A stretch of DNA of 6,116 nt, from the NCBI GenBank assembly GCA_023260735.1, contig JALQUL010000358.1:1-6116 (forward strand). Reading direction: 5' to 3'. The notes under the pieces are model-generated. The model made no database searches, was not told the origin of the DNA, and saw only the letters and a program-made list of their open reading frames with translations. Shown piece by piece: positions 1 through 6,018 of the stretch. This stretch comes from Limnohabitans sp. GTDB taxonomy: Bacteria; Pseudomonadota; Gammaproteobacteria; Burkholderiales; Burkholderiaceae_C. A program made the position numbers and the translations under genes. The first letter of the stretch is position 1, and every line of letters begins with the position of its first letter.

Positions 1-9
1 TCTTATTAC

Positions 10-28
10 ATTTTCATATATAGAAAAT
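10..28. repeat. Short AT-rich inverted repeat upstream of the ureide operon
   Basis: ATTTTC (10-15) and GAAAAT (23-28) are perfect 6-nt inverted arms around a 7-nt ATATATA centre. It lies about 35 bp upstream of the -35 box of the puuE promoter. It could be a second regulator site or part of a divergent promoter for a gene to the left of the window: read on the minus strand there is TAGTCA, a 16-nt spacer and TATATA. In such AT-rich DNA a match of this size can arise by chance, so this is a weak call. The first 60 bases hold no coding region that I can see. Confidence 0.25.
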
Positions 29-60
29 TCGGCATTGGTGACTAGACAGCCATAGCAGAC

Positions 61-89
61 TTGACTAAAATTGTATACAAAGCTGTATT
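61..89 (+). promoter_or_regulatory. Sigma-70-like promoter of the ureide-degradation operon
   Basis: TTGACT (61-66, 5 of 6 to the -35 consensus) is followed after exactly 17 nt by TGTATT (84-89, 4 of 6 to the -10 consensus). Transcription would start near 96, about 50 nt before the ATG chosen for the allantoinase at 146. A start there would leave the TTG at 71 outside the mRNA, which supports the internal ATG as the true start. The next two genes follow with short gaps (16 and 34 nt) and no promoter or terminator that I could see between them, so this promoter probably serves all three. The spacer contains a perfect palindrome, listed separately. Confidence 0.55.
71..80. promoter_or_regulatory. 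Palindromic operator candidate, GntR/FadR-type
   Basis: TTGTATACAA is a perfect 10-bp palindrome lying between the -35 and -10 boxes of the puuE promoter, where a bound dimer would block RNA polymerase. It fits the t.GTa-tAC.a shape known for the FadR (FCD) subgroup of GntR regulators. A GntR-family regulator controlling purine-catabolism genes is known in Klebsiella (HpxS), so the family would make functional sense. No regulator gene lies inside the window; it could be to the left. The palindrome and its position are seen directly, while the regulator family is inference. Confidence 0.5.
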
Positions 90-145
90 CCAGTTATTTC
101 AATACAGTACCGCTTATTTTTAAATCCAATCACAAGCCCTACCAA

Positions 146-1117
146 ATGCAAAAAAATACCTCAGGAATTTACGATGGCACCCAAGCTTATCCACGTGATT
201 TAATTGGCTACGGTAAAAAGCCTCCTCATGCGCAGTGGCCTCATCAGGCCAGGGTAGCGGTTCAGTTTGTATTAAATTATGAAGAAGGCGCAGAAAACTC
301 TGTACTGCATGGAGATGTTGGATCAGAGCAGTTTTTATCAGAAATGTTTAATCCTGCCAGCTATCCAGACCGCCATATCAGTATGGAGGGTATTTATGAA
401 TATGGCTCTAGGGTAGGCGTGTGGCGCATACTGCGTGAGTTTGAAAAAAGAGGCTTACCCCTTACTGTTTTTGGTGTAAGCATGGCTTTACAACGTCACC
501 CAGAATTAACTGCTGCATTTAAAGAATTAGGTCATGAAATTGCCTGTCATGGCTGGCGTTGGATTCACTACCAAAACATTGACGAAGCCACCGAACGTGA
601 ACATATGCGTATAGGCATGGAAATTATCGAACAACTCACTGGTGAACGTGCATCGGGTTGGTACACCGGCCGCGACAGCCCCAGAACCAGACGTTTAGTA
701 GCTGACTATGGTGGTTTTGATTATGATAGTGACTACTACGGTGAAGACCTACCCTTTTGGATGAAAGTAGAAAAAACTGACGGCAGTATAGTGCCACAAT
801 TGATTGTGCCCTATACCCTCGATTGCAATGATATGCGTTTTGCGTTACCACAAGGCTACTCCCACGCAGACCCCTTCTTTCAATATCTGAAAGATAGTTT
901 TGACACTCTTTATGCAGAAGGTGACCCCAATGGCCTCAATCAACCTGCCATGATGAGTATTGGAATGCATTGCCGACTCTTAGGTAGGCCAGGTCGTATT
1001 ACTGCCTTGCAACGGTTTTTAGACCATATTCAGGACCACTCCAACGTTTGGGTTTGCACTCGCCAAGACATTGCACTGCATTGGAAAAAAACACATCCAT
1101 TTACTGACTCTATTTAA
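146..1117 (+). CDS. puuE: Allantoinase, PuuE type (polysaccharide-deacetylase fold)
   Basis: This gene encodes a 323-aa cytoplasmic enzyme that should hydrolyse S-allantoin to allantoate. It belongs to the PuuE family, allantoinases recruited from the polysaccharide-deacetylase (NodB-like) fold and described as metal-independent, unrelated to the amidohydrolase AllB. Recognisable landmarks are YPRDLIGYG at residues 15-23, LNYEEG at 43-48 followed by VLHGD at 53-57, SMEGIYEYGSRVGVWR at 79-94, GHEIACHGWRW at 129-139 (the histidine motif), GWYTGRDSPRTRRL at 171-184, YDSDYYGEDLPFW at 193-205, VPYTLDCNDMRF at 221-232 and IGMHCRLLGRPGR at 272-284. The length is close to the roughly 300 aa usual for PuuE. 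The ATG at 146 is preferred over the TTG at 71 because the extra 25 residues have no family counterpart and the TTG lies within the promoter. The ribosome-binding site is weak. It is the first gene of the operon and supplies the step between the two activities of the next protein. Function is assigned from family resemblance with high confidence. Confidence 0.93.
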   Translation: MQKNTSGIYDGTQAYPRDLIGYGKKPPHAQWPHQARVAVQFVLNYEEGAENSVLHGDVGSEQFLSEMFNPASYPDRHISMEGIYEYGSRVGVWRILREFEKRGLPLTVFGVSMALQRHPELTAAFKELGHEIACHGWRWIHYQNIDEATEREHMRIGMEIIEQLTGERASGWYTGRDSPRTRRLVADYGGFDYDSDYYGEDLPFWMKVEKTDGSIVPQLIVPYTLDCNDMRFALPQGYSHADPFFQYLKDSFDTLYAEGDPNGLNQPAMMSIGMHCRLLGRPGRITALQRFLDHIQDHSNVWVCTRQDIALHWKKTHPFTDSI

Positions 1118-1133
1118 CAGGGCCTATCAAAAA

Positions 1134-2924
1134 ATGACCACTTTTACCCTTGATCAACTGAACTCGGCAAGTCCAGCACATGCCTTACAAATGTTAGATG
1201 GGCTATACGAGCATTCACCCTGGATTGCAGAACAAGCACTGGCCCAAAGACCATTTCAATCGGTTGCACATTTAAAACATTTAATGTGCACCATAGTAAG
1301 CCAAGCTGGCTTAGCAGCGCAATTGCAACTGTTAAGAGCTCACCCAGAATTAGCTGGTAAAGCCATGGTGGATAAAAGCCTAACCGCCGAATCAAATAAC
1401 GAACAAAACAAAGCAGGTTTAACCCAATGTACCCCAGAAGAATTTGAAAAAATCCAATTTCTTAACCAGCAGTACAACCAAAAATTTGGCTTTCCATTTA
1501 TTTTGGCAGTTAGGGGACCTAGAGGTGAAGGTCTTAGCAAAGCAGAAATAATTGCCACCCTAGAAAGAAGGGTAAAAGGCCATATTGATTTTGAAAGAGA
1601 CGAATGTTTACGCAATGTACACCGCATTGCAGAAATAAGACTCAATGACAAATTAAGCCATAGTGTTGCACAAGGCAATGCAGTTTGGGACCAATTAAAA
1701 TCATTGGCTAGCCATTCTGAAAACCCACACAACTTAACGGTTACTTATTTAACACCCTCTCACCTTGCATGCGCCAATCAAATCAAAAATGATATGCAGC
1801 AAGCTGGTTGCGATGAAGTCAAAATAGATGCAGTTGGTAACGTGGTGGGCATTTACTACGCTCAAAATACCAACTCATCTGAAACATCAGAATTACTCAA
1901 GCAGCAAACACTTACTTTATTAACTGGTAGTCATTACGACACTGTTAGAAATGCGGGTCGCTACGATGGTCGCCTCGGTATTTATGTGCCACTGGCCTGT
2001 GTAGCAAAACTTCAGCAGCAACAAAAACGCCTCCCCTACCAGCTAGAAATTGTGGCATTTGCAGAAGAAGAAGGTCAACGTTACCCAGCTACCTTCTTGG
2101 GTTCTGGGGAACTAACAGGCGACTTTCCCACTCAATGGTTAGATCAGCAAGATGCCAATGGCATTACTATGCGTCAGGCCATGCAAGATGCTAATTTAAA
2201 TATTCAAGATATACCTGCCATTAAGCGGGATGCAAAAAAATATATTGGCTTTGTAGAGGTACACATAGAACAAGGCCCTGTACTAAACGAATTACATTTA
2301 CCCCTAGGAGTGGTGCATTCTATTAATGCAAGTGTTCGCTACAAAGGCGTAGTACAAGGCATGGCCAGTCATGCTGGAACCACCCCCATGAAAAGCAGAA
2401 AAGATGCCGCTGTAGCGGTGGCTGAACTAATGCTCTATACAGAGCAAAGAGCTCGCCAAGAAGACGACTGTGTGGCAACTGTAGGCATTTTAAATGTACC
2501 CAACGGCTCTATTAATGTGGTGCCAGGTATGTGTGAATTTAGCCTTGACTTAAGAGCGCCTAGCAACGATAAAAGAGATCGCCTTGCACAAGATGTACTT
2601 CAACAACTTCAAGTCATTACACAAACCCGAGGCCTTAGTTACGAGTTAAATGAAACCATGCGGGCAAGTGCAGCACCTAGTAACTCCTCACTTCAACAAC
2701 ATATAGAAAATGCAGTCGAAAGTGTGGGCTTACCTATTTTTAAAATGCCCAGTGGTGCAGGCCATGACGCCATGAAACTACACGACATTATGCCTCAAGC
2801 CATGCTGTTTGTTAGAGGGGAAAACTCTGGCATTAGTCATAACCCACTTGAATCAAGCACCAATGATGATATTGAACTTGCTATTCAAGCGTTTGAATTT
2901 TTATTAACTGAATTAAAGCAGTAA
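1134..2924 (+). CDS. Bifunctional OHCU decarboxylase / allantoate amidohydrolase fusion (UraD-AllC)
   Basis: This is a 596-aa protein with two complete catalytic domains. Residues 1 to about 172 are an OHCU decarboxylase (UraD): HPELAGK with His70, then TAES..EQ.AGL with Ser87 and Glu90 at the spacing of the known catalytic His/Ser/Glu, then FGFPFILAVRG at 118-128. This domain converts OHCU to S-allantoin with loss of CO2. Residues from about 180 to 596 are an M20 hydantoinase/carbamoylase-type enzyme closest to AllC, which splits allantoate into ureidoglycine, CO2 and ammonia. Its metal-site residues are in place: His267 (GSHYDT), Asp278 (YDG), the EEEG run at 311-314, His377 (VHIEQG) and His569 (GISHNP). 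SHAGTTPM at 412-419 and SGAGHDAM at 540-547 are also diagnostic. The frame is open throughout, so this is a true fusion in this sequence. The ATG at 1134, with AGGG at 1119-1122, is preferred over the TTG at 1071, which overlaps puuE and adds 21 residues not expected in UraD. The two domains catalyse non-adjacent steps; puuE provides the one between them. Confidence 0.9.
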   Translation: MTTFTLDQLNSASPAHALQMLDGLYEHSPWIAEQALAQRPFQSVAHLKHLMCTIVSQAGLAAQLQLLRAHPELAGKAMVDKSLTAESNNEQNKAGLTQCTPEEFEKIQFLNQQYNQKFGFPFILAVRGPRGEGLSKAEIIATLERRVKGHIDFERDECLRNVHRIAEIRLNDKLSHSVAQGNAVWDQLKSLASHSENPHNLTVTYLTPSHLACANQIKNDMQQAGCDEVKIDAVGNVVGIYYAQNTNSSETSELLKQQTLTLLTGSHYDTVRNAGRYDGRLGIYVPLACVAKLQQQQKRLPYQLEIVAFAEEEGQRYPATFLGSGELTGDFPTQWLDQQDANGITMRQAMQDANLNIQDIPAIKRDAKKYIGFVEVHIEQGPVLNELHLPLGVVHSINASVRYKGVVQGMASHAGTTPMKSRKDAAVAVAELMLYTEQRARQEDDCVATVGILNVPNGSINVVPGMCEFSLDLRAPSNDKRDRLAQDVLQQLQVITQTRGLSYELNETMRASAAPSNSSLQQHIENAVESVGLPIFKMPSGAGHDAMKLHDIMPQAMLFVRGENSGISHNPLESSTNDDIELAIQAFEFLLTELKQ

Positions 2925-2948
2925 GTCGCCACACACCATTACAATTTT

Positions 2949-2952
2949 GGAG
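2949..2952 (+). promoter_or_regulatory. Shine-Dalgarno site fixing the start of the M20 hydrolase
   Basis: GGAG ends six bases before the ATG at 2959. The alternative in-frame TTG at 2947 overlaps this site, so it cannot be the start. The same TTTGGA context with a six-base gap recurs before the two minus-strand genes of the window. Confidence 0.75.
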
Positions 2953-2958
2953 ATTATT

Positions 2959-4182
2959 ATGAATCATTATGAACAATTAGACGCCTGGGTAGATGCCAAC
3001 TTTCAAGAAGAAACACAATTCTTGCAAGCACTCATTCAAGTACCCACTGACACTCCTCCTGGAAATAATACCCCTCATGCACAACGCACTGCGCAACTCC
3101 TAGAAGCAATGGGATTAGTAACAGAGCAACATGAAGTACCCAAGCAATTAGTCCAAGATGCAGGCCTAGAAAGTGTGACCAATTTAATTGTAAGAAGGCA
3201 ATACGGCGAAGGTAAGATTATTGCCCTTAATGCGCATGGCGATGTAGTACCTCCTGGTGAAGGCTGGCAACACAACCCTTACGGTGGTGAAATTGAAGAC
3301 GGAAAAATTTATGGCCGTGCAGCAGCCGTAAGCAAGTCTGACTTTGCCACCTACACCTTTGCACTTCGTGCACTAGAGTCATTAGGCATTGAACTAAAAG
3401 GTGGCATTGAGTTAATGTTCACTTATGATGAAGAATTTGGTGGTGAAGTGGGCCCCGCTTGGATTTTAAAAAATCAACTCAGCAAAGCCGATTTATTAAT
3501 TGCAGCTGGTTTTTCCTATCAAGTTATTACGGCGCACAACGGTTGCTTGCAAATGGAAGTAACTGTCAATGGCAAAATGGCTCATGCAGCCATTCCTAGT
3601 ACCGGCGTTGATGCTCTACAAGGCGCCAATAAAATCTTAACTGCCCTTTATGCACAAAATGAGATTTATCAAAATATTTGCTCTAAGGTAGAGGGTATTA
3701 CTCATCCTTATTTAAACGTTGGCATGATAAGCGGTGGTACTAACACCAATGTAGTACCTGGTAAAGTAGTTTTAAAACTAGACCGCCGAATGATTCCAGA
3801 AGAAAATCCAAGCGAAGTAGAAGCCAACATCAGGCAAGTTATTACAGAGGCGGCAGCATTAACTCAAGGTATTACAGTCGATATTAAACGTATTTTATTA
3901 GCCAACGCACTTCAACCATTACCAGGCAACCAATCTTTGGTGAGTGCATTACAAAATCATGGTGAACAAGTCTTTGGTGAACCTATACCTGCTTTAGGTA
4001 CTCCCCTTTACACCGATGTAAGATTGTTCTGCGAAGCAGGTATTCCTGGTGTTATTTACGGAGCAGGTCCACGTACCGTTTTAGAGTCTCATGCCAAACG
4101 AGCAGATGAAAGATTAGAACTTGAAGACTTACGCAAAGCCACCAAAGTAGTGGCTCGTACATTATTAGATTTATTAAGCTAA
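2959..4182 (+). CDS. M20-family metallohydrolase (ArgE/DapE-like) with an altered metal site
   Basis: This 407-aa protein has the layout of M20 amidohydrolases such as ArgE, DapE and acetylcysteine-type deacylases: a catalytic domain interrupted by a dimerisation domain of roughly residues 190-300. Preserved landmarks are NAHGDVVPPGEGW at 91-103 (His93 metal ligand, Asp95), TYDEEFGG at 155-162 (Glu158 catalytic base, Glu159 ligand), NGKMAHAA at 204-211 (dimer-lid His209), NVVPGKV at 264-270, YTDVRLF at 351-357 and ESHAKRADERLELEDL at 376-391 (His378 ligand). Two expected ligands are not seen. The GRGAxDMKGG motif reads GRAAAVSKSDF at 119-129, so the bridging Asp is Val124, and the GEP Glu/Asp region reads AAGFSY at 182-187. 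The third gene of the ureide operon, 34 nt after the fusion gene with a strong ribosome-binding site, it is probably co-transcribed. A role on a carbamoyl, ureido or related purine-breakdown product is inferred only from context. It may equally be a deacylase or dipeptidase. The family is confident; the substrate is unknown. Confidence 0.85.
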   Translation: MNHYEQLDAWVDANFQEETQFLQALIQVPTDTPPGNNTPHAQRTAQLLEAMGLVTEQHEVPKQLVQDAGLESVTNLIVRRQYGEGKIIALNAHGDVVPPGEGWQHNPYGGEIEDGKIYGRAAAVSKSDFATYTFALRALESLGIELKGGIELMFTYDEEFGGEVGPAWILKNQLSKADLLIAAGFSYQVITAHNGCLQMEVTVNGKMAHAAIPSTGVDALQGANKILTALYAQNEIYQNICSKVEGITHPYLNVGMISGGTNTNVVPGKVVLKLDRRMIPEENPSEVEANIRQVITEAAALTQGITVDIKRILLANALQPLPGNQSLVSALQNHGEQVFGEPIPALGTPLYTDVRLFCEAGIPGVIYGAGPRTVLESHAKRADERLELEDLRKATKVVARTLLDLLS

Positions 4183-4192
4183 GTAATTAGGC

Positions 4193-4231
4193 AAAAAAAA
4201 CCTCAACTTTGACATGCATTCAAAGTTGAGG
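4193..4231 (-). terminator. Intrinsic terminator for the minus-strand gene, between convergent genes
   Basis: CCTCAACTTTG (4201-4211) and CAAAGTTGAGG (4221-4231) are perfect 11-nt inverted arms around a 9-nt loop. Read leftward the stem is followed immediately by eight Us (A-tract at 4193-4200), a canonical intrinsic terminator for the gene ending at 4312, about 80 nt upstream in that direction. Read rightward the stem is followed by an A-rich stretch, and the first T-run comes only at 4251, so termination of the ureide operon here is possible but less typical. Confidence 0.9.
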
Positions 4232-4311
4232 TAAATAGAATAAAAAATAATTTTTTAATACTATCTTTTATTTATAGTGGTTTTATATTTTTAAACTCTT
4301 TTTTTAACCAA

Positions 4312-4623
4312 TTACTGCACGTTGTTAGTGGATTCATTTAAAGAAATTAATGCTGATTTTGCCTTTGCAATTTCAACAGAATCGTATCGAGCTTTCCAAC
4401 CCGATACGCGAGTCGCTTTTAACAAACCTGTTTTTGGAATACCAACAGTAATAGTTCTTGTTTCATCTTGAACTCGATCTTCTACAATAAAAGCCCCTTC
4501 TATTATATTTTGAGCCATGACAGAAGAAGCACCCAAAGACAAACCTACCAAAACCACAATGGTGCTTAAACGAGATAAAACATTGGCTTTAGTTGTTAAT
4601 TGATTAACGCTAATAAAGTTCAT
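4312..4623 (-). CDS. Small exported protein of unknown function
   Basis: This 103-aa protein begins with a clear Sec signal peptide: a basic N-terminal stretch (Lys12, Arg18), a hydrophobic core TIVVLVGLSLG at 21-31 and a likely cut after SSVMA at residue 37. That leaves about 66 mature residues, destined for the periplasm or beyond. The mature part is mixed in character, with an acidic stretch (VEDRVQDE, 48-55) and a Lys/Arg-rich middle, no cysteine and no further membrane segment. I do not recognise the family. The ATG at 4623 is chosen because a GGA ribosome-binding site sits six bases upstream and the signal peptide then starts sensibly; extension to the TTG at 4692 would add 23 residues before the signal sequence. 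A terminator follows it at 4231-4193. It is read in the same direction as the MipA-like gene, 208 nt downstream of it, so the two need not share an mRNA. The signal peptides of both end in SVMA followed by Q. Confidence 0.72.
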   Translation of the reverse strand: MNFISVNQLTTKANVLSRLSTIVVLVGLSLGASSVMAQNIIEGAFIVEDRVQDETRTITVGIPKTGLLKATRVSGWKARYDSVEIAKAKSALISLNESTNNVQ

Positions 4624-4629
4624 ATAAAT

Positions 4630-4632
4630 TCC
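4630..4632 (-). promoter_or_regulatory. Ribosome-binding site fixing the start of the small exported protein
   Basis: On the minus strand the context is TTTTGGA followed by six bases and the ATG at 4623. It matches the spacing seen at 2949-2952 on the plus strand and favours this ATG over the upstream TTG at 4692. Confidence 0.5.
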
Positions 4633-4831
4633 AAAATCCGGTAGGTTTAAAAGTGAAACGTAACAAAATCTGACTGATTGTGATGTTATCAAATTTAAAA
4701 CTAGACAAAGTAATGGAATTTACTGATCTGTGACTTTATTTGCAGTTTTTCAATTAATTCGATAGGAATTAAGCGCTATGTTGTTTTTTGTAATGTGACA
4801 AATAGTGTCGTTTGAGGTTTTTAGCTCCCAA

Positions 4832-5737
4832 TTATTTGGCTCTGGTTTCAGATTCCCAGAATGAATAATTTAAACCCAAGAAAAACGAAAAACCATCCTT
4901 TTCTTTTACCAAAGGACTGTCTTGATTAGCCGCCCCACTCACTGTTTCGTAACGAACCGCACCCAATAAACGCAGTTGAGGGGTAACAGCTTTTGTAACA
5001 CCTAAATTAGCCCGCCAACTTAATAAGCCCGCTTTAGCTTTGTAAGCAGCCCTATTGGCAGTAACAAATTCTGGGTCAACTTGGTAATAATTAGCCAAGT
5101 ATTTTTGGTCGGCCAATACTGGCCCAATATTAGCTTCATATGACCAACCTGCAGGGTCTCTTCTTTCGTAACTAATGTTGGGATTTAAACTTAAACCTTC
5201 GTATCCAAATTTATCAGACAAATTAAGCGCTGCCCGTACTGGCACATTGAGATAAATATTAGCGTCTTTTAACTTATGAACTGTGATTTTGGCAGAAGGG
5301 CCGACATCTAAAATAGTACCCAAATTAGGCATACCAGCTCGCTCTGGAACTTCATCAGCGTCAGAGCCAAAGTTAAGACCTAAATCTAAATCTAACTTAA
5401 AGTTATCTTGTTTAATCGTACTGACCTTGGCACCACGCCTATCAATTTGAAATTTTTCGCCTCGATAGACAAAATAAGGAACCACCAAATTGGTTTGGGT
5501 AGTAAAACTTGCGCCAGGATAAGCAGGTTGAGAAAAATGACCCACAAAACCATAAATTGACCAAAGTGCAGGTTTAGCTTCAGGGCTTGGGGTGGTAGTA
5601 GCCGTACTAGAAGGGTTTACAGCCGTTTCTTGAGCCATCACAGAAGCGGTCGCACACGACAGCATAGTTAATGCAAAAAGTGTTTTATAGGGCATTAAAT
5701 TAGTTTTGAAACTAAAAGCGGTCAAAAAGGCGTGCAT
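4832..5737 (-). CDS. MipA/OmpV-family outer-membrane protein
   Basis: This 301-aa protein is predicted to form an outer-membrane beta-barrel of the MipA/OmpV family. MipA of E. coli binds the murein hydrolase MltA and PBP1B; other members are general OmpV-like porins of unclear role. A signal peptide with likely cut after SVMA at residue 35 is followed by a Ser/Thr/Pro-rich linker (40-56). Family landmarks are the YPG of SQPAYPGASF at 69-78, VPYFVYRGEKFQIDRRGAK at 86-104, LGLNFGSDADEVPERAGMPNLGTILDVGPSAKI at 119-151, and a terminal strand DGFSFFLGLNYSF at 281-293. The family usually ends at that aromatic residue, whereas here WESETRAK follows. The ATG at 5737 is preferred because GGA lies six bases before it; ATGs at 5752 (no ribosome-binding site) and 5695 (a shorter, more classical signal peptide but no ribosome-binding site) are alternatives. 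No functional link to the ureide operon is visible. Family assignment is good; the specific role is unknown. Confidence 0.85.
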   Translation of the reverse strand: MHAFLTAFSFKTNLMPYKTLFALTMLSCATASVMAQETAVNPSSTATTTPSPEAKPALWSIYGFVGHFSQPAYPGASFTTQTNLVVPYFVYRGEKFQIDRRGAKVSTIKQDNFKLDLDLGLNFGSDADEVPERAGMPNLGTILDVGPSAKITVHKLKDANIYLNVPVRAALNLSDKFGYEGLSLNPNISYERRDPAGWSYEANIGPVLADQKYLANYYQVDPEFVTANRAAYKAKAGLLSWRANLGVTKAVTPQLRLLGAVRYETVSGAANQDSPLVKEKDGFSFFLGLNYSFWESETRAK

Positions 5738-5743
5738 TGCATT

Positions 5744-5746
5744 TCC
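5744..5746 (-). promoter_or_regulatory. Ribosome-binding site deciding the start of the MipA-like gene
   Basis: GGA on the minus strand in the context TTGGAA, six bases before the ATG at 5737. The competing ATGs at 5752 and 5695 have no purine-rich site at a suitable distance. Confidence 0.5.
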
Positions 5747-5913
5747 AATCATTAAAAGAAATAAAAACAGTTTATCAAAATTTAGCTGACTGTACCTTAA
5801 ATAATTAAAATTACAAAATGCAGGTTTAATAGTGTTTCATAACCGCTAGCAATTGGTGTCTAAGAGGTTTTTTTATCCCTCTTGCCAGTGAGTAACTGAG
5901 GGGTATTTTCTCT

Positions 5914-5933
5914 TCCCCCCTGCTAAGGGGGGA
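5914..5933. repeat. Left inner hairpin unit of the palindromic element
   Basis: TCCCCCCT (5914-5921) pairs perfectly with AGGGGGGA (5926-5933) around a GCTA loop. Its tail ACTGAGGGGGGTGG (5933-5946) matches, in inverted orientation, the CAACCCCCTCTAACT stretch of the unit at 5985-6020. It is followed by A/T-rich DNA without an immediate T-run, so it does not look like a terminator. Confidence 0.7.
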
Positions 5934-5999
5934 CTGAGGGGGGTGGCTGTTTAACAATATAAGCTTAACCACGCAAAAAATTAAGACAACCCCCTCTAA

Positions 6000-6018
6000 C
6001 TCCCCCTTGGTAGGGGAG
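6000..6018. repeat. Right inner hairpin unit of the palindromic element
   Basis: CTCCCC (6000-6005) pairs with GGGGAG (6013-6018) around a seven-base loop. Together with CAACCCCCTCTAA just before it (5988-5999), it is the inverted counterpart of the unit at 5908-5949. A degenerate further copy, CTCTAACACCGCCTTGGCAAGG, lies at 6035-6056. Confidence 0.65.

Noticed and set aside
71..145. N-terminal extension of the allantoinase to a TTG codon at 71
   Set aside because: The added 25 residues do not resemble the start of PuuE proteins, and the TTG is inside the promoter spacer, upstream of the likely transcription start.
1071..1133. TTG start of the UraD-AllC fusion overlapping the end of puuE
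   Set aside because: There is no ribosome-binding site of note, and the UraD family begins near MTTFTLDQLN at the ATG at 1134.
636..1732. Minus-strand open frames lying antisense to puuE and to the UraD domain (also 3075-3275)
   Set aside because: They lie wholly or almost wholly inside well-supported genes on the other strand and encode Cys/His/Trp-rich or low-plausibility peptides without recognisable domains.
4754..4772. TTAATTC-GATAG-GAATTAA inverted repeat between the two minus-strand genes
   Set aside because: It is a weak, nearly all A/T stem with no U-tract right after it on the minus strand. It could be an operator, but nothing supports this over chance in AT-rich DNA.
5640..5695. 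Lipoprotein signal in the MipA-like protein (TMLSCATAS)
   Set aside because: Met and Leu precede Ser-Cys where a lipobox needs Leu/Val/Ile at -3 and a small residue at -2, and a standard signal-peptidase I site (SVMA) follows.
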